From Natronospirales bacterium (GTDB lineage: Bacteria > Pseudomonadota > Gammaproteobacteria > Natronospirales > REEB76), in assembly GCA_021792635.1 (NCBI GenBank), contig JAJYUH010000001.1:136515-200514 (forward strand): DNA of 64,000 nucleotides, read 5' to 3'. Each line of letters starts with the position of its first letter. The first letter of the stretch is position 1. Under the pieces are notes generated by a model, which saw nothing but the letters and a program-made list of their open reading frames with translations, searched no databases and was not told the DNA's origin. Position numbers and translations under genes: made by a program. Of the stretch, positions 43,234 to 53,074 are shown in pieces.

Positions 43234-43946
43234 AGCGCCAGCGCCTCGCGCTGTTTGACAATAAGTGCGCGGATACCATCGCCAGCGAGCGTCACCAGCT
43301 TATCGAGCTCCTCGCGGCGGAAAGCATGACCTTCGGCGGTGCCCTGGATCTCCACAAACGCACCGGCGTCGTTCATCACCACGTTCATGTCGGTCTCCGC
43401 CTGGGAGTCCTCGCCGTAGTCCAGGTCGAGCACCACCTCACCTTTGACAATACCCACGGATACGGCCGCTACGGCTCCATGCAGCGGATCCCTCCTGAGT
43501 GCGCCCTGCTTGCGCAGGGAGCGCATTGCGTCGGTCAGAGCCACGTAGCCGCCGGTGATGGCGGCGGTGCGGGTACCGCCGTCCGCCTGCAACACATCGC
43601 AGTCAAGCGTAACGGTTCGTTCACCGAGTGCCTCCAGATCCATCACCGCGCGCAGGGCGCGGCCGATGAGCCGTTGGATTTCCAGAGTGCGGCCCGCCTG
43701 TTTGCCGCGCGCGGCCTCGCGCTCGGTACGGGTGTGTGTGGACCGCGGCAACATGCCGTATTCCGCCGTGACCCAGCCCTTGCCGGCGCCTTTCAGGAAC
43801 GCCGGTACCCCCTCTTCCACACTGGCGGTACACAGCACGCGCGTATCGCCGAAACTCACCAGCACCGAGCCCTCGGCATGCCGGGTGTAATGCCGCATGA
43901 GTGTCACGGGACGCAGTGCGTTAAGGGCGCGACCATGACTGCGCAT
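43230..43946 (-). CDS. rph: Ribonuclease PH
   Basis: A 238-residue phosphorolytic 3'-5' exoribonuclease that trims tRNA 3' ends. It has the RNase PH-type core [32 protein letters not shown], the catalytic-site [19 protein letters not shown] and [21 protein letters not shown] lies nine bases before the ATG at 43946, and a much longer upstream reading is not needed. It leads the rph-rdgB-hemW string. Confidence 0.95.
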   Translation of the reverse strand: MRSHGRALNALRPVTLMRHYTRHAEGSVLVSFGDTRVLCTASVEEGVPAFLKGAGKGWVTAEYGMLPRSTHTRTEREAARGKQAGRTLEIQRLIGRALRAVMDLEALGERTVTLDCDVLQADGGTRTAAITGGYVALTDAMRSLRKQGALRRDPLHGAVAAVSVGIVKGEVVLDLDYGEDSQAETDMNVVMNDAGAFVEIQGTAEGHAFRREELDKLVTLAGDGIRALIVKQREALAL

Positions 43947-44133
43947 GCAGGGCTCCGACTGTGAATGACGGGGAATTATATAGGGCGTGGACTGCCGGCA
44001 GGGAGGGCGGCTGCCGCGGCAAGCCGGAAGGGATTGCCCGCCTGGCAGTGCCTGTGCGATCGGCAGGTGCGGTGCGGTACGAAGCCCACCATTGGCCGGG
44101 TGCAATCAAAGCCGCCCGCCGGTTTCCGTTTTG

Positions 44134-44871
44134 TCACCCCAACCAGCGCAGGGCAGCGGCAGTGATGTTGTCACTCGCGGGTGTAGCGCGCAATTCCGCC
44201 TCTATCGCCAGCGTATCCAGGCTGGCCTGCAGCTCCAGTTGCTCGCCCAGCGTGGCCGCCAATTGGGCGTCACTGAGCGGTGCCCACAGACCGTCGGAGC
44301 ACAGCAGTATCACATCGCCGGCGAGCAGCGGTTGCGGCTCCGATACATCAATGGTAGGCAGTGCCGGGTCGCCGCCCAGGCACTGGTCAACGAAATTGCG
44401 CAGGGGATGCAGCGCCAGATCCGCGTCATCCAGCAGTCCCTGCTGCGCCAGCAGTTCCACCGCGCTGTGATCGCGGGTGCGCGCCAGCAGGTGGCCGTCA
44501 CGGACGAAATATATGCGGCTGTCGCCCACGTGTGCCCAGCGCACCATGCCGGCGAATACCATGCCGGCGGTAATGGTGGTGCGCGGACGCAGTTCCGGGT
44601 CCAATCCGATACCCAGGGCCACCACCGCTTCGTGCGCGGCGGTGATGGCCCGGCGCAGAAATTCCGCCGGATCAAGGATAGCGTCGCTGCCCTGGAACAG
44701 CCGTACCAGGGTTTCGACGGCGGTTTCCGCGGCAATATCGCCGCCCACATGCCCGCCCATGCCGTCCGCCACGGTCAGCAGTACGCGCGTTTCCGCCACC
44801 ACAATGCGCGCCCGGTCCTGGTTCTCGCTGCGGTTCCCTTGGCGGGATACCTGGGCGGTTTCGATGTTCAC
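44134..44871 (-). CDS. PP2C-family serine/threonine phosphatase
   Basis: A 245-residue PPM/PP2C phosphatase of the Stp1/PppA group. Metal-binding motifs are ENQDRARI near the N-terminus, VADGMGGHVGGDIAAE, HVGDSRIYF, LCSDGLWAPL and SDNITAAAL. No kinase or FHA gene is adjacent, so its target is unknown. It is divergent from yicC. Confidence 0.9.
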   Translation of the reverse strand: MNIETAQVSRQGNRSENQDRARIVVAETRVLLTVADGMGGHVGGDIAAETAVETLVRLFQGSDAILDPAEFLRRAITAAHEAVVALGIGLDPELRPRTTITAGMVFAGMVRWAHVGDSRIYFVRDGHLLARTRDHSAVELLAQQGLLDDADLALHPLRNFVDQCLGGDPALPTIDVSEPQPLLAGDVILLCSDGLWAPLSDAQLAATLGEQLELQASLDTLAIEAELRATPASDNITAAALRWLG

Positions 44872-44968
44872 TAGCGGGTCCTGACGGATAAATGGCTTCC
44901 GGCTGGCAAGGTGTTTAGCTTACCATTTTGCTTTACCGTCACGGCGCTCCCGCCAAAAGAGTATTTTT

Positions 44969-45835
44969 ATGATCTGCAGCATGACGGGTTTTGCCCGCGG
45001 CGAAACCCGAGGCAGCTTCGCTATCCTTACCTGGGAACTGCGCAGCGTCAATCATCGTTATCTTGATGTGAGCCTGCGTTTGCCGGAGGAACTGCGGACG
45101 CTGGAGCCGGAGTGCCGTGAACGCATCGCCGCGGTGATACGCCGCGGCAAGCTGGACGGCCAGCTGCGTTTCGAGCCGGTCAAGGGCGGCGGTGCGGCGC
45201 TGGAAATGGATGAAGCCCGTGCCAAGACTGTGGCGGAGGCCGCCGAACGTCTGGGAAAATTCCTGCGCGCCCCGGCGCCGGTGAATCCGGTGGAACTGCT
45301 GCGCTGGCCGGGTGTGGTGAAAGAACCGCAAACCAACGTGCAGCAAGTGGGCGCGGAAGCGCTGCGGCTTCTTGATGAGGTGCTCGCCACGCTCACCACG
45401 ATGCGTGCACGCGAAGGTGAGCGCATCGTCACGCTGCTGCAGGAGCGTGCACACCGGATCACCGCTATTGTGTGCGAAGTGCGCACTCGTATCGGCAGCA
45501 TTCGCGAGCAATTGCACGGGAAATTGTACGCGCGCTTTGCAGAACTGAAACTCAATGTGGATGAGAACCGTCTCGAACAGGAATTGGTGCTGTGGTTGCA
45601 GCGGCTCGATGTATCTGAGGAGCTGGACAGGCTCGACAGCCATATCACTGAACTGCAGGCGGGTCTCAAGGGCGGAGACGCAGTGGGACGGCGTCTCGAT
45701 TTTCTTATTCAGGAATTCAACCGCGAGACCAATACGCTGGGCTCCAAATGTCAGGATGCTGCCGTCACCAAACGCGTTGTGGAGTTGAAAGTGCTGATCG
45801 AGCAGATGCGCGAGCAGGTGCAGAATGTGGAATAG
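44969..45835 (+). CDS. yicC: YicC-family endoribonuclease-like protein
   Basis: A 288-residue YicC protein. The N-terminus SMTGFARGE, then LRSVNHRYLDVSLRLPEELR and RGKLDGQLRF, and the C-terminal RLDFLIQEFNRETNTLGSK are diagnostic. E. coli YicC has been described as an RNase acting with Hfq or PNPase on small RNAs. The ATG at 44969 gives the usual MI-x-SMT start. It sits directly before gmk, as in many gammaproteobacteria. Confidence 0.93.
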   Translation: MICSMTGFARGETRGSFAILTWELRSVNHRYLDVSLRLPEELRTLEPECRERIAAVIRRGKLDGQLRFEPVKGGGAALEMDEARAKTVAEAAERLGKFLRAPAPVNPVELLRWPGVVKEPQTNVQQVGAEALRLLDEVLATLTTMRAREGERIVTLLQERAHRITAIVCEVRTRIGSIREQLHGKLYARFAELKLNVDENRLEQELVLWLQRLDVSEELDRLDSHITELQAGLKGGDAVGRRLDFLIQEFNRETNTLGSKCQDAAVTKRVVELKVLIEQMREQVQNVE

Positions 45836-45951
45836 CCGAAAAAGCGCTGCGTGCCGGGTACGGAGTGCCGTGGATCGTGCACAAGAAATTTTCCCGGGTT
45901 CGTGCGCGGTACACGGCATAGGGCGCCTGAGCGTGCTACGGAGAGGTGCAC

Positions 45952-46599
45952 ATGGCTGAACGCGGCCGCCTGTTTCTGATTACCGCACCCTCCGGCGCCG
46001 GCAAGACCAGTCTGGTACGGGAAATGCTGCGCAATTATCCGAACCTGCGCTTTTCCATTTCTTATACCACGCGTCCCAAGCGTCCCAATGAGAACCAGGG
46101 TAGCGATTACCATTTTGTGAATCAGCAGGAATTTGATCGCATGCTGGCCGCAGGCGCGTTTCTGGAGCACGCCCAGGTATTTGATTATTGCTACGGCACA
46201 TCACGTAAAAATGTGGAAGCAGAAGTGTCACGGGGACACGATCTGTTGCTGGAGATTGACTGGCAGGGGGCGCAGCAGGTGCGCCGTCTTATACCCGAAG
46301 CGGTGAGTATTTTCATTCTTCCGCCTGCACTCGACGAACTCAGACGCCGCCTGCAAAAGCGCGCTGCGGAGGAGCGTCAGCGGCTCATGGGGCCGGAACA
46401 GGCGGCGACCGAGATTGAACGGCGGTTGCGTGATGCCGTGACGGATATCGCCCATTGGCAGGAGTTCGATTATGTGGTCGTCAATGATGATTTCGCGCGG
46501 GCACTGACGGCGCTGGCTGACATCTTCGCTGGCCGGGGCGAGGCGAGCCGCACCGCCCGGCCGGACCTCAAACCCGTCATCGCCGCACTCTTGGCGTAA
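45952..46599 (+). CDS. gmk: Guanylate kinase
   Basis: A 215-residue guanylate kinase, converting GMP to GDP. The P-loop is [10 protein letters not shown], the GMP-binding segment is [11 protein letters not shown], and [10 protein letters not shown] follows. The start at 45952 follows GGAGAGG at a proper distance; a GTG two codons upstream is discarded. Gmk is followed by rpoZ and spoT, the standard order. Confidence 0.95.
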   Translation: MAERGRLFLITAPSGAGKTSLVREMLRNYPNLRFSISYTTRPKRPNENQGSDYHFVNQQEFDRMLAAGAFLEHAQVFDYCYGTSRKNVEAEVSRGHDLLLEIDWQGAQQVRRLIPEAVSIFILPPALDELRRRLQKRAAEERQRLMGPEQAATEIERRLRDAVTDIAHWQEFDYVVVNDDFARALTALADIFAGRGEASRTARPDLKPVIAALLA

Positions 46600-46666
46600 T
46601 TCACGCCACTCAGGTAAACTGAAAAGCCATGATTTTTTTGGTTTTTCTTCAAATCCCGGAGTTCTT

Positions 46667-46936
46667 ATGGCGCGCGTCACTGTGGAAGACTGTCTCGACA
46701 ATGTGGATAACCTGTTCCAGCTCGTGTTGGTGGCTACCAAGCGGGCCCGCCAGCTGGTGCGGGGCGTGGAACCCACCGTACCCTGGGAAAACGACAAGCC
46801 CACGGTAGTAGCGTTGCGCGAAGTGGCCGCCGGCAATATCGGCCCCGCCATCCTTGATGAGGTGGAGCAGCCGGTGGTGGAGGAGCCGGTGGAGCAGCAA
46901 CCGGTGGTGATTATGGACGCGGAGGATCCGCTCTAA
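46667..46936 (+). CDS. rpoZ: RNA polymerase omega subunit
   Basis: An 89-residue omega subunit. [20 protein letters not shown], then [13 protein letters not shown], and [15 protein letters not shown] match the family core; the acidic Glu/Val-rich tail is variable. It helps assemble RNA polymerase and forms part of a ppGpp-binding site. It lies between gmk and spoT with 67 and 15 bases of spacing. Confidence 0.95.
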   Translation: MARVTVEDCLDNVDNLFQLVLVATKRARQLVRGVEPTVPWENDKPTVVALREVAAGNIGPAILDEVEQPVVEEPVEQQPVVIMDAEDPL

Positions 46937-46951
46937 ACCGCGTCCCCTTCC

Positions 46952-49105
46952 ATGAACCAGACCGCTTCCATCTTTGATCGTATCCGGGGGAAGCGGGCGG
47001 CTGGCATCGAGATGCTGCTCTCCAGGCTGCGTGACTACCTGCCGGAGGCGCAGGTCGCGGAGGTTTATCAGGCCTACCAGTTCGGCGCCCACGCCCATGA
47101 GGGTCAGCGGCGCGTATCCGGCGAACCCTACATTTCCCATCCCGTGGCGGTGGCTTCGATCCTCGCCGATCTGCGCATGGACCACCACACCATCGAGGCG
47201 GCGCTGCTGCACGATGTCATCGAGGACACCCCCACCTTAAAAGAAGAGCTGATTACGCGTTTCGGCCGCGAGGTGGCGCAACTCGTGGACGGCGTGTCCA
47301 AGCTCACGCAGATCAAATTCAAAAGCCACGAGCAAGCCCAGGCGGAGAACTTCCGCAAGATGGTGCTCGCCATGGTGGAAGATATCCGCGTGATCCTGGT
47401 GAAGCTCGCGGATCGCCTGCATAACATGCGTACCCTGGGCGTCATGCCGCCGCCCAAACGCCGCCGTATCGCCCGTGAAACCCTGGAAATCTATGCACCC
47501 ATCGCCCATCGGCTCGGCATGAACGCGGTGCGTCTGGAACTGGAGGACCTGGGATTCGAGGCACTGCATCCTTTGCGTTACAAGGTGCTCACCAGGCACC
47601 TCAAGCGTTCCCGCGGCCACCAGAAGGAGATGGTGAAGAAGATCAGCGACGGCCTCAGCAACGCCCTGCAGCGCGAACATATTGACGGAATCGTGGCCGG
47701 GCGCGAGAAACATCTTTACAGTATCTACCGCAAGATGCGCAGCAAGAGCCTGTCTCTCAACGAAGTACTGGACGTACACGGTTTCCGCATCATTGTGGAC
47801 AAAACCGATACCTGTTATCGCGTGCTCGGTATGGCGCACAATCTTTACAAGCCGGTGCCGGGAAAGTTCAAGGATTACATCGCCATCCCCAAGGCCAATG
47901 GTTACCAATCGCTGCATACGGTACTCATTGGCCCCCAGGGCGTACCGCTGGAGGTACAGATTCGTACCGAGGACATGGATAAGGTGGCTGCGTCCGGTAT
48001 CGCGGCTCACTGGCTGTATAAAACCGGGGGTGAGGTCACCACACCCAGCGTACAGGCGCACGAGTGGCTGCAGAACGTGGTGGAGATGCAGCAGGGAACC
48101 GGCAGTTCCATGGAGTTTCTGGATAACGTCAAGGTTGACCTGTTTCCCGACGAAGTGTACGTGTTCACCCCCCAGGGCGACATCCATCGTCTGCCCCGCG
48201 GCGCCACCGCGGTGGATTTTGCTTACTCGGTGCACACCGACGTGGGCAACGCCTGTGTGGCGGCCAAGGTAAACCGGCGGCTGGTGCCGCTGCGCACCCC
48301 GCTGGAAAACGGTCAGACGGTGGAGGTCATCACCGCAGCCAGCGGCCGGCCCAATCCCACCTGGCTCAATTTCGTGGTGACTGCCAAGGCGCGCGCCAAT
48401 ATCCGTCATTTCCTCAAGAACCTGCGTCGCGAGGAGGCCGTTGAACTCGGTCGGCGCATGCTGGAACAGGCACTGGCGCCGTTATCCATGAAATTGAACA
48501 AGATTCCCGAGGTGCAGCTTGCCGCGCTTGTCCGCGAGTTCAAGCTGGAAGACAGCGACGATCTGTTCGAGTCCATCGGTCTGGGACAGCATCTGGCGCC
48601 GCTGGTGGCGCGTCGCCTGATGCCCGCGCATGCCGCGGACAGCCCCCTCAAAAAACCCGGCGCACCGCTCGCCATTCGCGGCACCGAAGGTCTGGTGGTT
48701 ACCTTTGCGCGCTGCTGCCATCCCATTCCAGGCGATGCCATCGTGGGTGTGCTCACCACCGGCAAGGGTATCGTCATCCACCGCGACGAGTGCGGCAATC
48801 TCGCCGAATACCGCAACCAGCCGGACAAGTGGATCGAAGTGCAGTGGGAGAAGCGCATCAAACGCGACTTCCCGGTGGAAATCCGCGCGGATGTGGCCAA
48901 CCAGCGCGGCGTGCTGGCGACGGTGGCCGCCGCCATCGCCGAGATGGGCTCCAACATCGAGCATGTGAACCAGCAGGAGCGCGACGAGCTGACCTCGCAG
49001 ATCACCTTCGTATTCGGTGTCAAGGAGCGCCAGCATCTGGCGCGCATCCTGCGCAAGCTCCGCAGCCTGCCGCAGGTGATGCGCATCCAGCGCACCCGCG
49101 CCTAG
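46952..49105 (+). CDS. spoT: Bifunctional (p)ppGpp synthetase/hydrolase SpoT
   Basis: A 717-residue RelA/SpoT protein. The HD hydrolase domain has HPVAVASIL and LLHDVIEDT; the synthetase domain has RKMRSKSLSLNEVLDVHGFRII and FKDYIAIPKANGYQSLHT with a KFKD-type charge motif, as in bifunctional enzymes. TGS (VYVFTPQGDIHRLPRGATAVDFAY) and C-terminal ACT domains (ANQRGVLATVAAAIAEMGSN) follow. It sets the ppGpp level during starvation. The stop shares the CTAG palindrome with the stop of the convergent gene. Confidence 0.95.
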   Translation: MNQTASIFDRIRGKRAAGIEMLLSRLRDYLPEAQVAEVYQAYQFGAHAHEGQRRVSGEPYISHPVAVASILADLRMDHHTIEAALLHDVIEDTPTLKEELITRFGREVAQLVDGVSKLTQIKFKSHEQAQAENFRKMVLAMVEDIRVILVKLADRLHNMRTLGVMPPPKRRRIARETLEIYAPIAHRLGMNAVRLELEDLGFEALHPLRYKVLTRHLKRSRGHQKEMVKKISDGLSNALQREHIDGIVAGREKHLYSIYRKMRSKSLSLNEVLDVHGFRIIVDKTDTCYRVLGMAHNLYKPVPGKFKDYIAIPKANGYQSLHTVLIGPQGVPLEVQIRTEDMDKVAASGIAAHWLYKTGGEVTTPSVQAHEWLQNVVEMQQGTGSSMEFLDNVKVDLFPDEVYVFTPQGDIHRLPRGATAVDFAYSVHTDVGNACVAAKVNRRLVPLRTPLENGQTVEVITAASGRPNPTWLNFVVTAKARANIRHFLKNLRREEAVELGRRMLEQALAPLSMKLNKIPEVQLAALVREFKLEDSDDLFESIGLGQHLAPLVARRLMPAHAADSPLKKPGAPLAIRGTEGLVVTFARCCHPIPGDAIVGVLTTGKGIVIHRDECGNLAEYRNQPDKWIEVQWEKRIKRDFPVEIRADVANQRGVLATVAAAIAEMGSNIEHVNQQERDELTSQITFVFGVKERQHLARILRKLRSLPQVMRIQRTRA

Positions 49106-49668
49106 TGCTTGACTGTCAATACCGGCTTACCGCCTTTGTCCACGACCATCACGGTGCCCTTGCCGGGGGCGGGCAATTGCTTGAGTAGCGCACGCAACAC
49201 CATCAACTGCCTGTAATTGATCAGCCGAATACTGTGCCAGGGATGACCCAGGGTGGGTGCCGCGCCAGTCTCCTCGCTCATGCCTCCCAACTGGGGTCCG
49301 AGTCCCAACTGGGTTCCGCTACGGCGCATGCTGAACCAACCCTGGGTGCCGCACTCCAGCGTGGCGTCGCCCATTACCCGCATGCCGTGCATGCCGGTAT
49401 GCAGCAGGCAGACCATCTGGTTTACATCTTTGGCTGAGTCGGTGAATGGCGTATTGAGGGCTGCTTTCACCTGCTGAAGGGTTTGCACCAGTTTTTTCAT
49501 GGCGGTGACGTTGATCTTGCCCAGACGGGCGGTTTGCACTGTTTTTCCGGATGACGCGGAGGGGGCTTGGATCGGAGGATTGCCGGCGTGCGCCGGCAGG
49601 CCCAGAGCCCACACCAGTCCCAGCAGGCCGAGGCCTGCACGCAAAAGGATTTTCAATTTGGTGACCAT
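49102..49668 (-). CDS. Exported protein of unknown function, paralogue 1
   Basis: A 188-residue secreted protein with a signal peptide ending in AHA at about residue 28. No known family was recognised. A block LGKINVTAMKKLVQTLQQVK (45-64 region), then a Cys-containing VCLLHTGM and LECGTQG, and C-terminal VLRALLKQLPAPG recur in the next gene, so the two are paralogues. Its stop shares CTAG with the spoT stop. The arrangement suggests a lineage-specific duplicated pair, possibly periplasmic. Confidence 0.75.
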   Translation of the reverse strand: MVTKLKILLRAGLGLLGLVWALGLPAHAGNPPIQAPSASSGKTVQTARLGKINVTAMKKLVQTLQQVKAALNTPFTDSAKDVNQMVCLLHTGMHGMRVMGDATLECGTQGWFSMRRSGTQLGLGPQLGGMSEETGAAPTLGHPWHSIRLINYRQLMVLRALLKQLPAPGKGTVMVVDKGGKPVLTVKH

Positions 49669-49824
49669 GGAAACCTCAGGTGAGAACGGCTGACGGGATG
49701 CGGTCGTGGAAGCGATGAGATTGTCATGTCATGCGATACCCCTTCCGATCCCGGCGTGCGTCTGCCCGCGGGTCAGGTTCGGGAGGATTTCGCGGTTTGC
49801 GGGATCTTGTGCCCGGGCTGTTGT

Positions 49825-50394
49825 TCAATGTTCGGTTTTGCCGGCGGCGGGGGTAACAGCCCGGGGTGCGGGCAGCGGCACCTTCGCCAGCAATGCCCGC
49901 AGGGCGCCCGCATTCACGGGCATGCGCAAGACGTGGAAAGGTTGCCCCGCAAGAACACCGTTCAGTGGCTCAAACACCTGCTGATAACAGGTGCTGGTGT
50001 CGCAGGCGCTTGGGTCCAGTTCGCCCGACATAGCTTCAGTCATGGCGGTCTGCGTTATAGACCGGCGTGTGTTCAAATCTCTGTTGGTGGCGCAGGTAAG
50101 CAGCTTGAGGTGGCTGCCCATTTTGTCGCGGATGCGGCACACCACCACATTGGCAAGCCTGGGATCGCCGGAATTCGGTTGATTCAGTGCAACCTTGATG
50201 GCCTGCAGGGTTGCAATGATTTGTTTCTCGCCTCGCACGGTGACCTTGCCGAGATGCATGACCAGGTGACTGTTCCCGGCAGTCTGGGCGGGGGAGGCGG
50301 CAGCGCCGGATGCCGGTGTCTCCGTGTACCCGGCTGGCAGCCACAGCGCGCTTATCACCAATCCGTATGCCATCAGTCGTTTGCGCGGGTGCAT
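49825..50394 (-). CDS. Exported protein of unknown function, paralogue 2
   Basis: A 189-residue protein with a hydrophobic N-terminal segment (about 9-26) consistent with export. LGKVTVRGEKQIIATLQAIK parallels LGKINVTAMKKLVQTLQQVK of its neighbour, and VVVCRIRDKMGSHLKLLTC and ALRALLAKVPLPAP match later blocks. Four further cysteines (two in ACDTSTCYQQVF) could form disulfides. The start at 50394 has GGAGGG in front. A gap of 156 bases separates it from paralogue 1. Function unknown. Confidence 0.75.
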   Translation of the reverse strand: MHPRKRLMAYGLVISALWLPAGYTETPASGAAASPAQTAGNSHLVMHLGKVTVRGEKQIIATLQAIKVALNQPNSGDPRLANVVVCRIRDKMGSHLKLLTCATNRDLNTRRSITQTAMTEAMSGELDPSACDTSTCYQQVFEPLNGVLAGQPFHVLRMPVNAGALRALLAKVPLPAPRAVTPAAGKTEH

Positions 50395-50563
50395 GACAAT
50401 CCCTCCGTTCAATTTGCGGATTTATTCGTATCTACAGTATAGCGCCGGCCCGGACGGAGCTCTGGCCGGTTGTGAAGCCGCGCGCCAGGTAGGAAAATCA
50501 GCCCGTCTGCCGGCGCGACCGGCCCGTCTGTGCAATTCCGGCCCATTGATCTGCGAGGTTCCC

Positions 50564-50944
50564 ATGACCCGTATCGCCATCTCCACCGACCGTGCTCCGC
50601 GCGCCATCGGCCCCTATTCCCAGGCCATACGCGCGGGCAACAGCGTATATCTCTCCGGCCAGATCGCCCTGGATCCCGAAACCGGCAGGCTGGTGACGGG
50701 TGACATCGCCGCGGAGGCGCGGCGCGTGTTTGAAAACCTCAAGGCCGTGGCGGAAACCGCCGGTCGGGGCCTCGCGGAGGTGGTACGGATCACGGTCTAC
50801 CTGACCGACCTGGCTCACTTTACCGCGGTGAACACGGTTATGACGGAGTATTTCCAGGAACCCTATCCGGCGCGCGCCACCGTGGGGGTGGCGGCGCTGC
50901 CGCGCGGCGCGCGCGTGGAAGTGGACGCGGTGATGGTGGTGTGA
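50564..50944 (+). CDS. ridA: RidA-family enamine/imine deaminase
   Basis: A 126-residue RidA protein that hydrolyses reactive enamines and imines such as 2-aminoacrylate. It begins with APRAIGPYSQAIRAGNSVYLSGQI, and the substrate-binding Arg lies in YPARATVGVAALPRGARVEVDAV. The ATG at 50564 follows GAGG. The stop overlaps the GTG start of recG. Confidence 0.95.
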   Translation: MTRIAISTDRAPRAIGPYSQAIRAGNSVYLSGQIALDPETGRLVTGDIAAEARRVFENLKAVAETAGRGLAEVVRITVYLTDLAHFTAVNTVMTEYFQEPYPARATVGVAALPRGARVEVDAVMVV

Positions 50945-53055
50945 CGCGCGCGCGCGCATCCGCGGCCGCATTTGCCGACCGTGCCGCGACGCCGGTGCGT
51001 TATCTGCGCGGCGTCGGCCCGCAGGTGGCGGAGCGTCTCGCGCGTCTCGGTATCCATAGTGTTGCGGATCTGCTGTTTCATCTGCCGTTGCGTTATGAGG
51101 ATCGCACCCGTGTGACGCCCATCGGCGCGCTGCGCATCGGCGTGCCGGCGGCGGTGGAAGGCGAGGTGGAGCTGACCGAAACCCTCATGCGTCATCGGCG
51201 CATGCTGCTTACCCGCATCAGTGACGGCAGCGGTGCGCTCACGCTGCGTTTCTTTCATTTCAATCTGTCCCAGGCTGCGGCGCTCGCACGCGGCACGCGC
51301 CTGCGCTGCTATGGCGCAGCGCGTCCCGGTGCAGTGACGTTGGAAATGATTCATCCGGAATACCGCTTGCTGAAAGACGCGGCGCCGCTGGCGGAGGATG
51401 CCGCGCTCACGCCCATCTATCCCGCCACCGAGGGCATCGCCCAGTTGAAACTGCGTGCGCTCGTCGCCCAGGCTGTACAAATGCTCGACGAGGAAGTCGG
51501 GTTGCTGCCGGAACTGCTGCCGCCGGAACTGCTGGACCATACCACTATGGCGTCGCTCAATGCGGCGGTGCGCTATGTGCATCGGCCGCCGCCGGATGCG
51601 CCCATGGCGGCGCTCGTGGATGGCAGTCATCCGGCGCAGCAGCGCCTCGCTTTCGAGGAGCTATTGGCCCATCACCTGAGCCTGCGCCAACTGCGCCAGA
51701 ACGCGGATCAGAGTCGCGCGTACACGATCGCCGCCAAGCCTGAATTGGTGGAAAAGTTTCGTGCTGCGCTGCCATTTCAATTGACGGGTGCGCAACAGCG
51801 GGTGATGGCGGAGATTTTCCGCGATCTGGAAAAGTCCCATCCCATGATGCGTCTGCTGCAGGGTGATGTAGGCTGCGGTAAAACCGTGGTGGCGGCGTTC
51901 GCAGCGCTGAACTGTATCGGCGCGGGTTATCAGGCGGCACTCATGGCCCCAACGGAATTGCTGGCGGAACAGCATTACCGCAATTTCCGCGAGTGGTTTG
52001 CGCCGCTGGGCATGGCACCCGTCTGGCTTGCGGGCCGGTTGCAGGCCGCGGAGCGACGCGCAGTACTGGAGAAATTGCGCTCCGGCGCCGCCGCCATGGC
52101 TGTCGGCACCCATGCGCTGTTCCAGGGGGACGTGGCATTCGCGAAACTGGCGTTGGTCATCATTGACGAGCAGCACCGCTTTGGCGTGCACCAGCGCCTG
52201 GCGCTGCGCGAAAAGGGTGCGGCAGCGGCTGTATATCCGCACCAGCTCATCATGACAGCCACACCCATTCCGCGCACCCTTGCCATGACCGCTTATGCGG
52301 ATCTGGACGTGTCTGCAATAAACGAATTGCCGCCTGGGCGTACGCCGGTGCAGACCGTGGCGATTGCCGATACGCGCCGTGACGAAGTGGTGGCTCGCGT
52401 ACGTTTTGCCTGCGCGCAGGGACGGCAGGTGTACTGGGTGTGTTCACTAATTGAAGAATCGGAATTGCTGCAATGCCAGGCGGCGGAAGATACCGCCGTG
52501 GCGCTCGCCGCCGCCTTACCGGAATTGCCTGTCGGCCTGATACACGGGCGCATGCGGGCGCCGCAGAAGGACCGGGCGATGGCACGTTTCAAGGCGGGCG
52601 ATATCCACTTATTGGTGGCCACTACGGTGATCGAGGTAGGCGTGGATGTGCCCAACGCGAGCCTGATGATCATCGAGAATGCCGAGCGTCTCGGTCTCGC
52701 ACAACTGCACCAGTTGCGCGGTCGTGTGGGACGCGGCGCGGTGGAGTCAAGTTGCGTAATGCTCTACCACGCACCGCTTTCCGCCGCCGCGCGGGCGCGC
52801 CTCGAAGTAATGCGCGCAACCAATGACGGATTCGAGATTGCACGCCGGGATCTCGGGTTGCGCGGTCCCGGCGAGCTGCTGGGGACACGCCAGGCGGGTG
52901 AGCTGAGGTTGCGCATCGCCGATCTGACCCGCGACGTGTCACTGGTTCCGCGGGTGCAGCAGGCGGCATCATTGTTGCTGCAACGCTATCCCGAGCGGGT
53001 GGTTCCCATCGTGCGCCGCTGGCTGGGTGATAACGGCCGCTATGGGCAAGTGTGA
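50941..53055 (+). CDS. recG: ATP-dependent DNA helicase RecG
   Basis: A 704-residue RecG, which remodels stalled replication forks and Holliday junctions. The N-terminal wedge/OB domain (residues about 50-170) precedes the helicase core: Walker A GDVGCGKT at about 307-314, DEQH in IIDEQHRFGV, TATPIPRT, and TTVIEVGVDVPNA, QLRGRVGRG near the C-terminus. It begins with GTG, overlapping ridA's stop (GTGA), so translation is probably coupled. Confidence 0.95.
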   Translation: MTRARASAAAFADRAATPVRYLRGVGPQVAERLARLGIHSVADLLFHLPLRYEDRTRVTPIGALRIGVPAAVEGEVELTETLMRHRRMLLTRISDGSGALTLRFFHFNLSQAAALARGTRLRCYGAARPGAVTLEMIHPEYRLLKDAAPLAEDAALTPIYPATEGIAQLKLRALVAQAVQMLDEEVGLLPELLPPELLDHTTMASLNAAVRYVHRPPPDAPMAALVDGSHPAQQRLAFEELLAHHLSLRQLRQNADQSRAYTIAAKPELVEKFRAALPFQLTGAQQRVMAEIFRDLEKSHPMMRLLQGDVGCGKTVVAAFAALNCIGAGYQAALMAPTELLAEQHYRNFREWFAPLGMAPVWLAGRLQAAERRAVLEKLRSGAAAMAVGTHALFQGDVAFAKLALVIIDEQHRFGVHQRLALREKGAAAAVYPHQLIMTATPIPRTLAMTAYADLDVSAINELPPGRTPVQTVAIADTRRDEVVARVRFACAQGRQVYWVCSLIEESELLQCQAAEDTAVALAAALPELPVGLIHGRMRAPQKDRAMARFKAGDIHLLVATTVIEVGVDVPNASLMIIENAERLGLAQLHQLRGRVGRGAVESSCVMLYHAPLSAAARARLEVMRATNDGFEIARRDLGLRGPGELLGTRQAGELRLRIADLTRDVSLVPRVQQAASLLLQRYPERVVPIVRRWLGDNGRYGQV

Positions 53056-53074
53056 TGCTTCAAGGTGCACTACA

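Noticed and set aside
47237-48409. 390-codon minus-strand frame over spoT
   Set aside because: A shadow of spoT; no motifs, while the plus strand encodes all SpoT domains.
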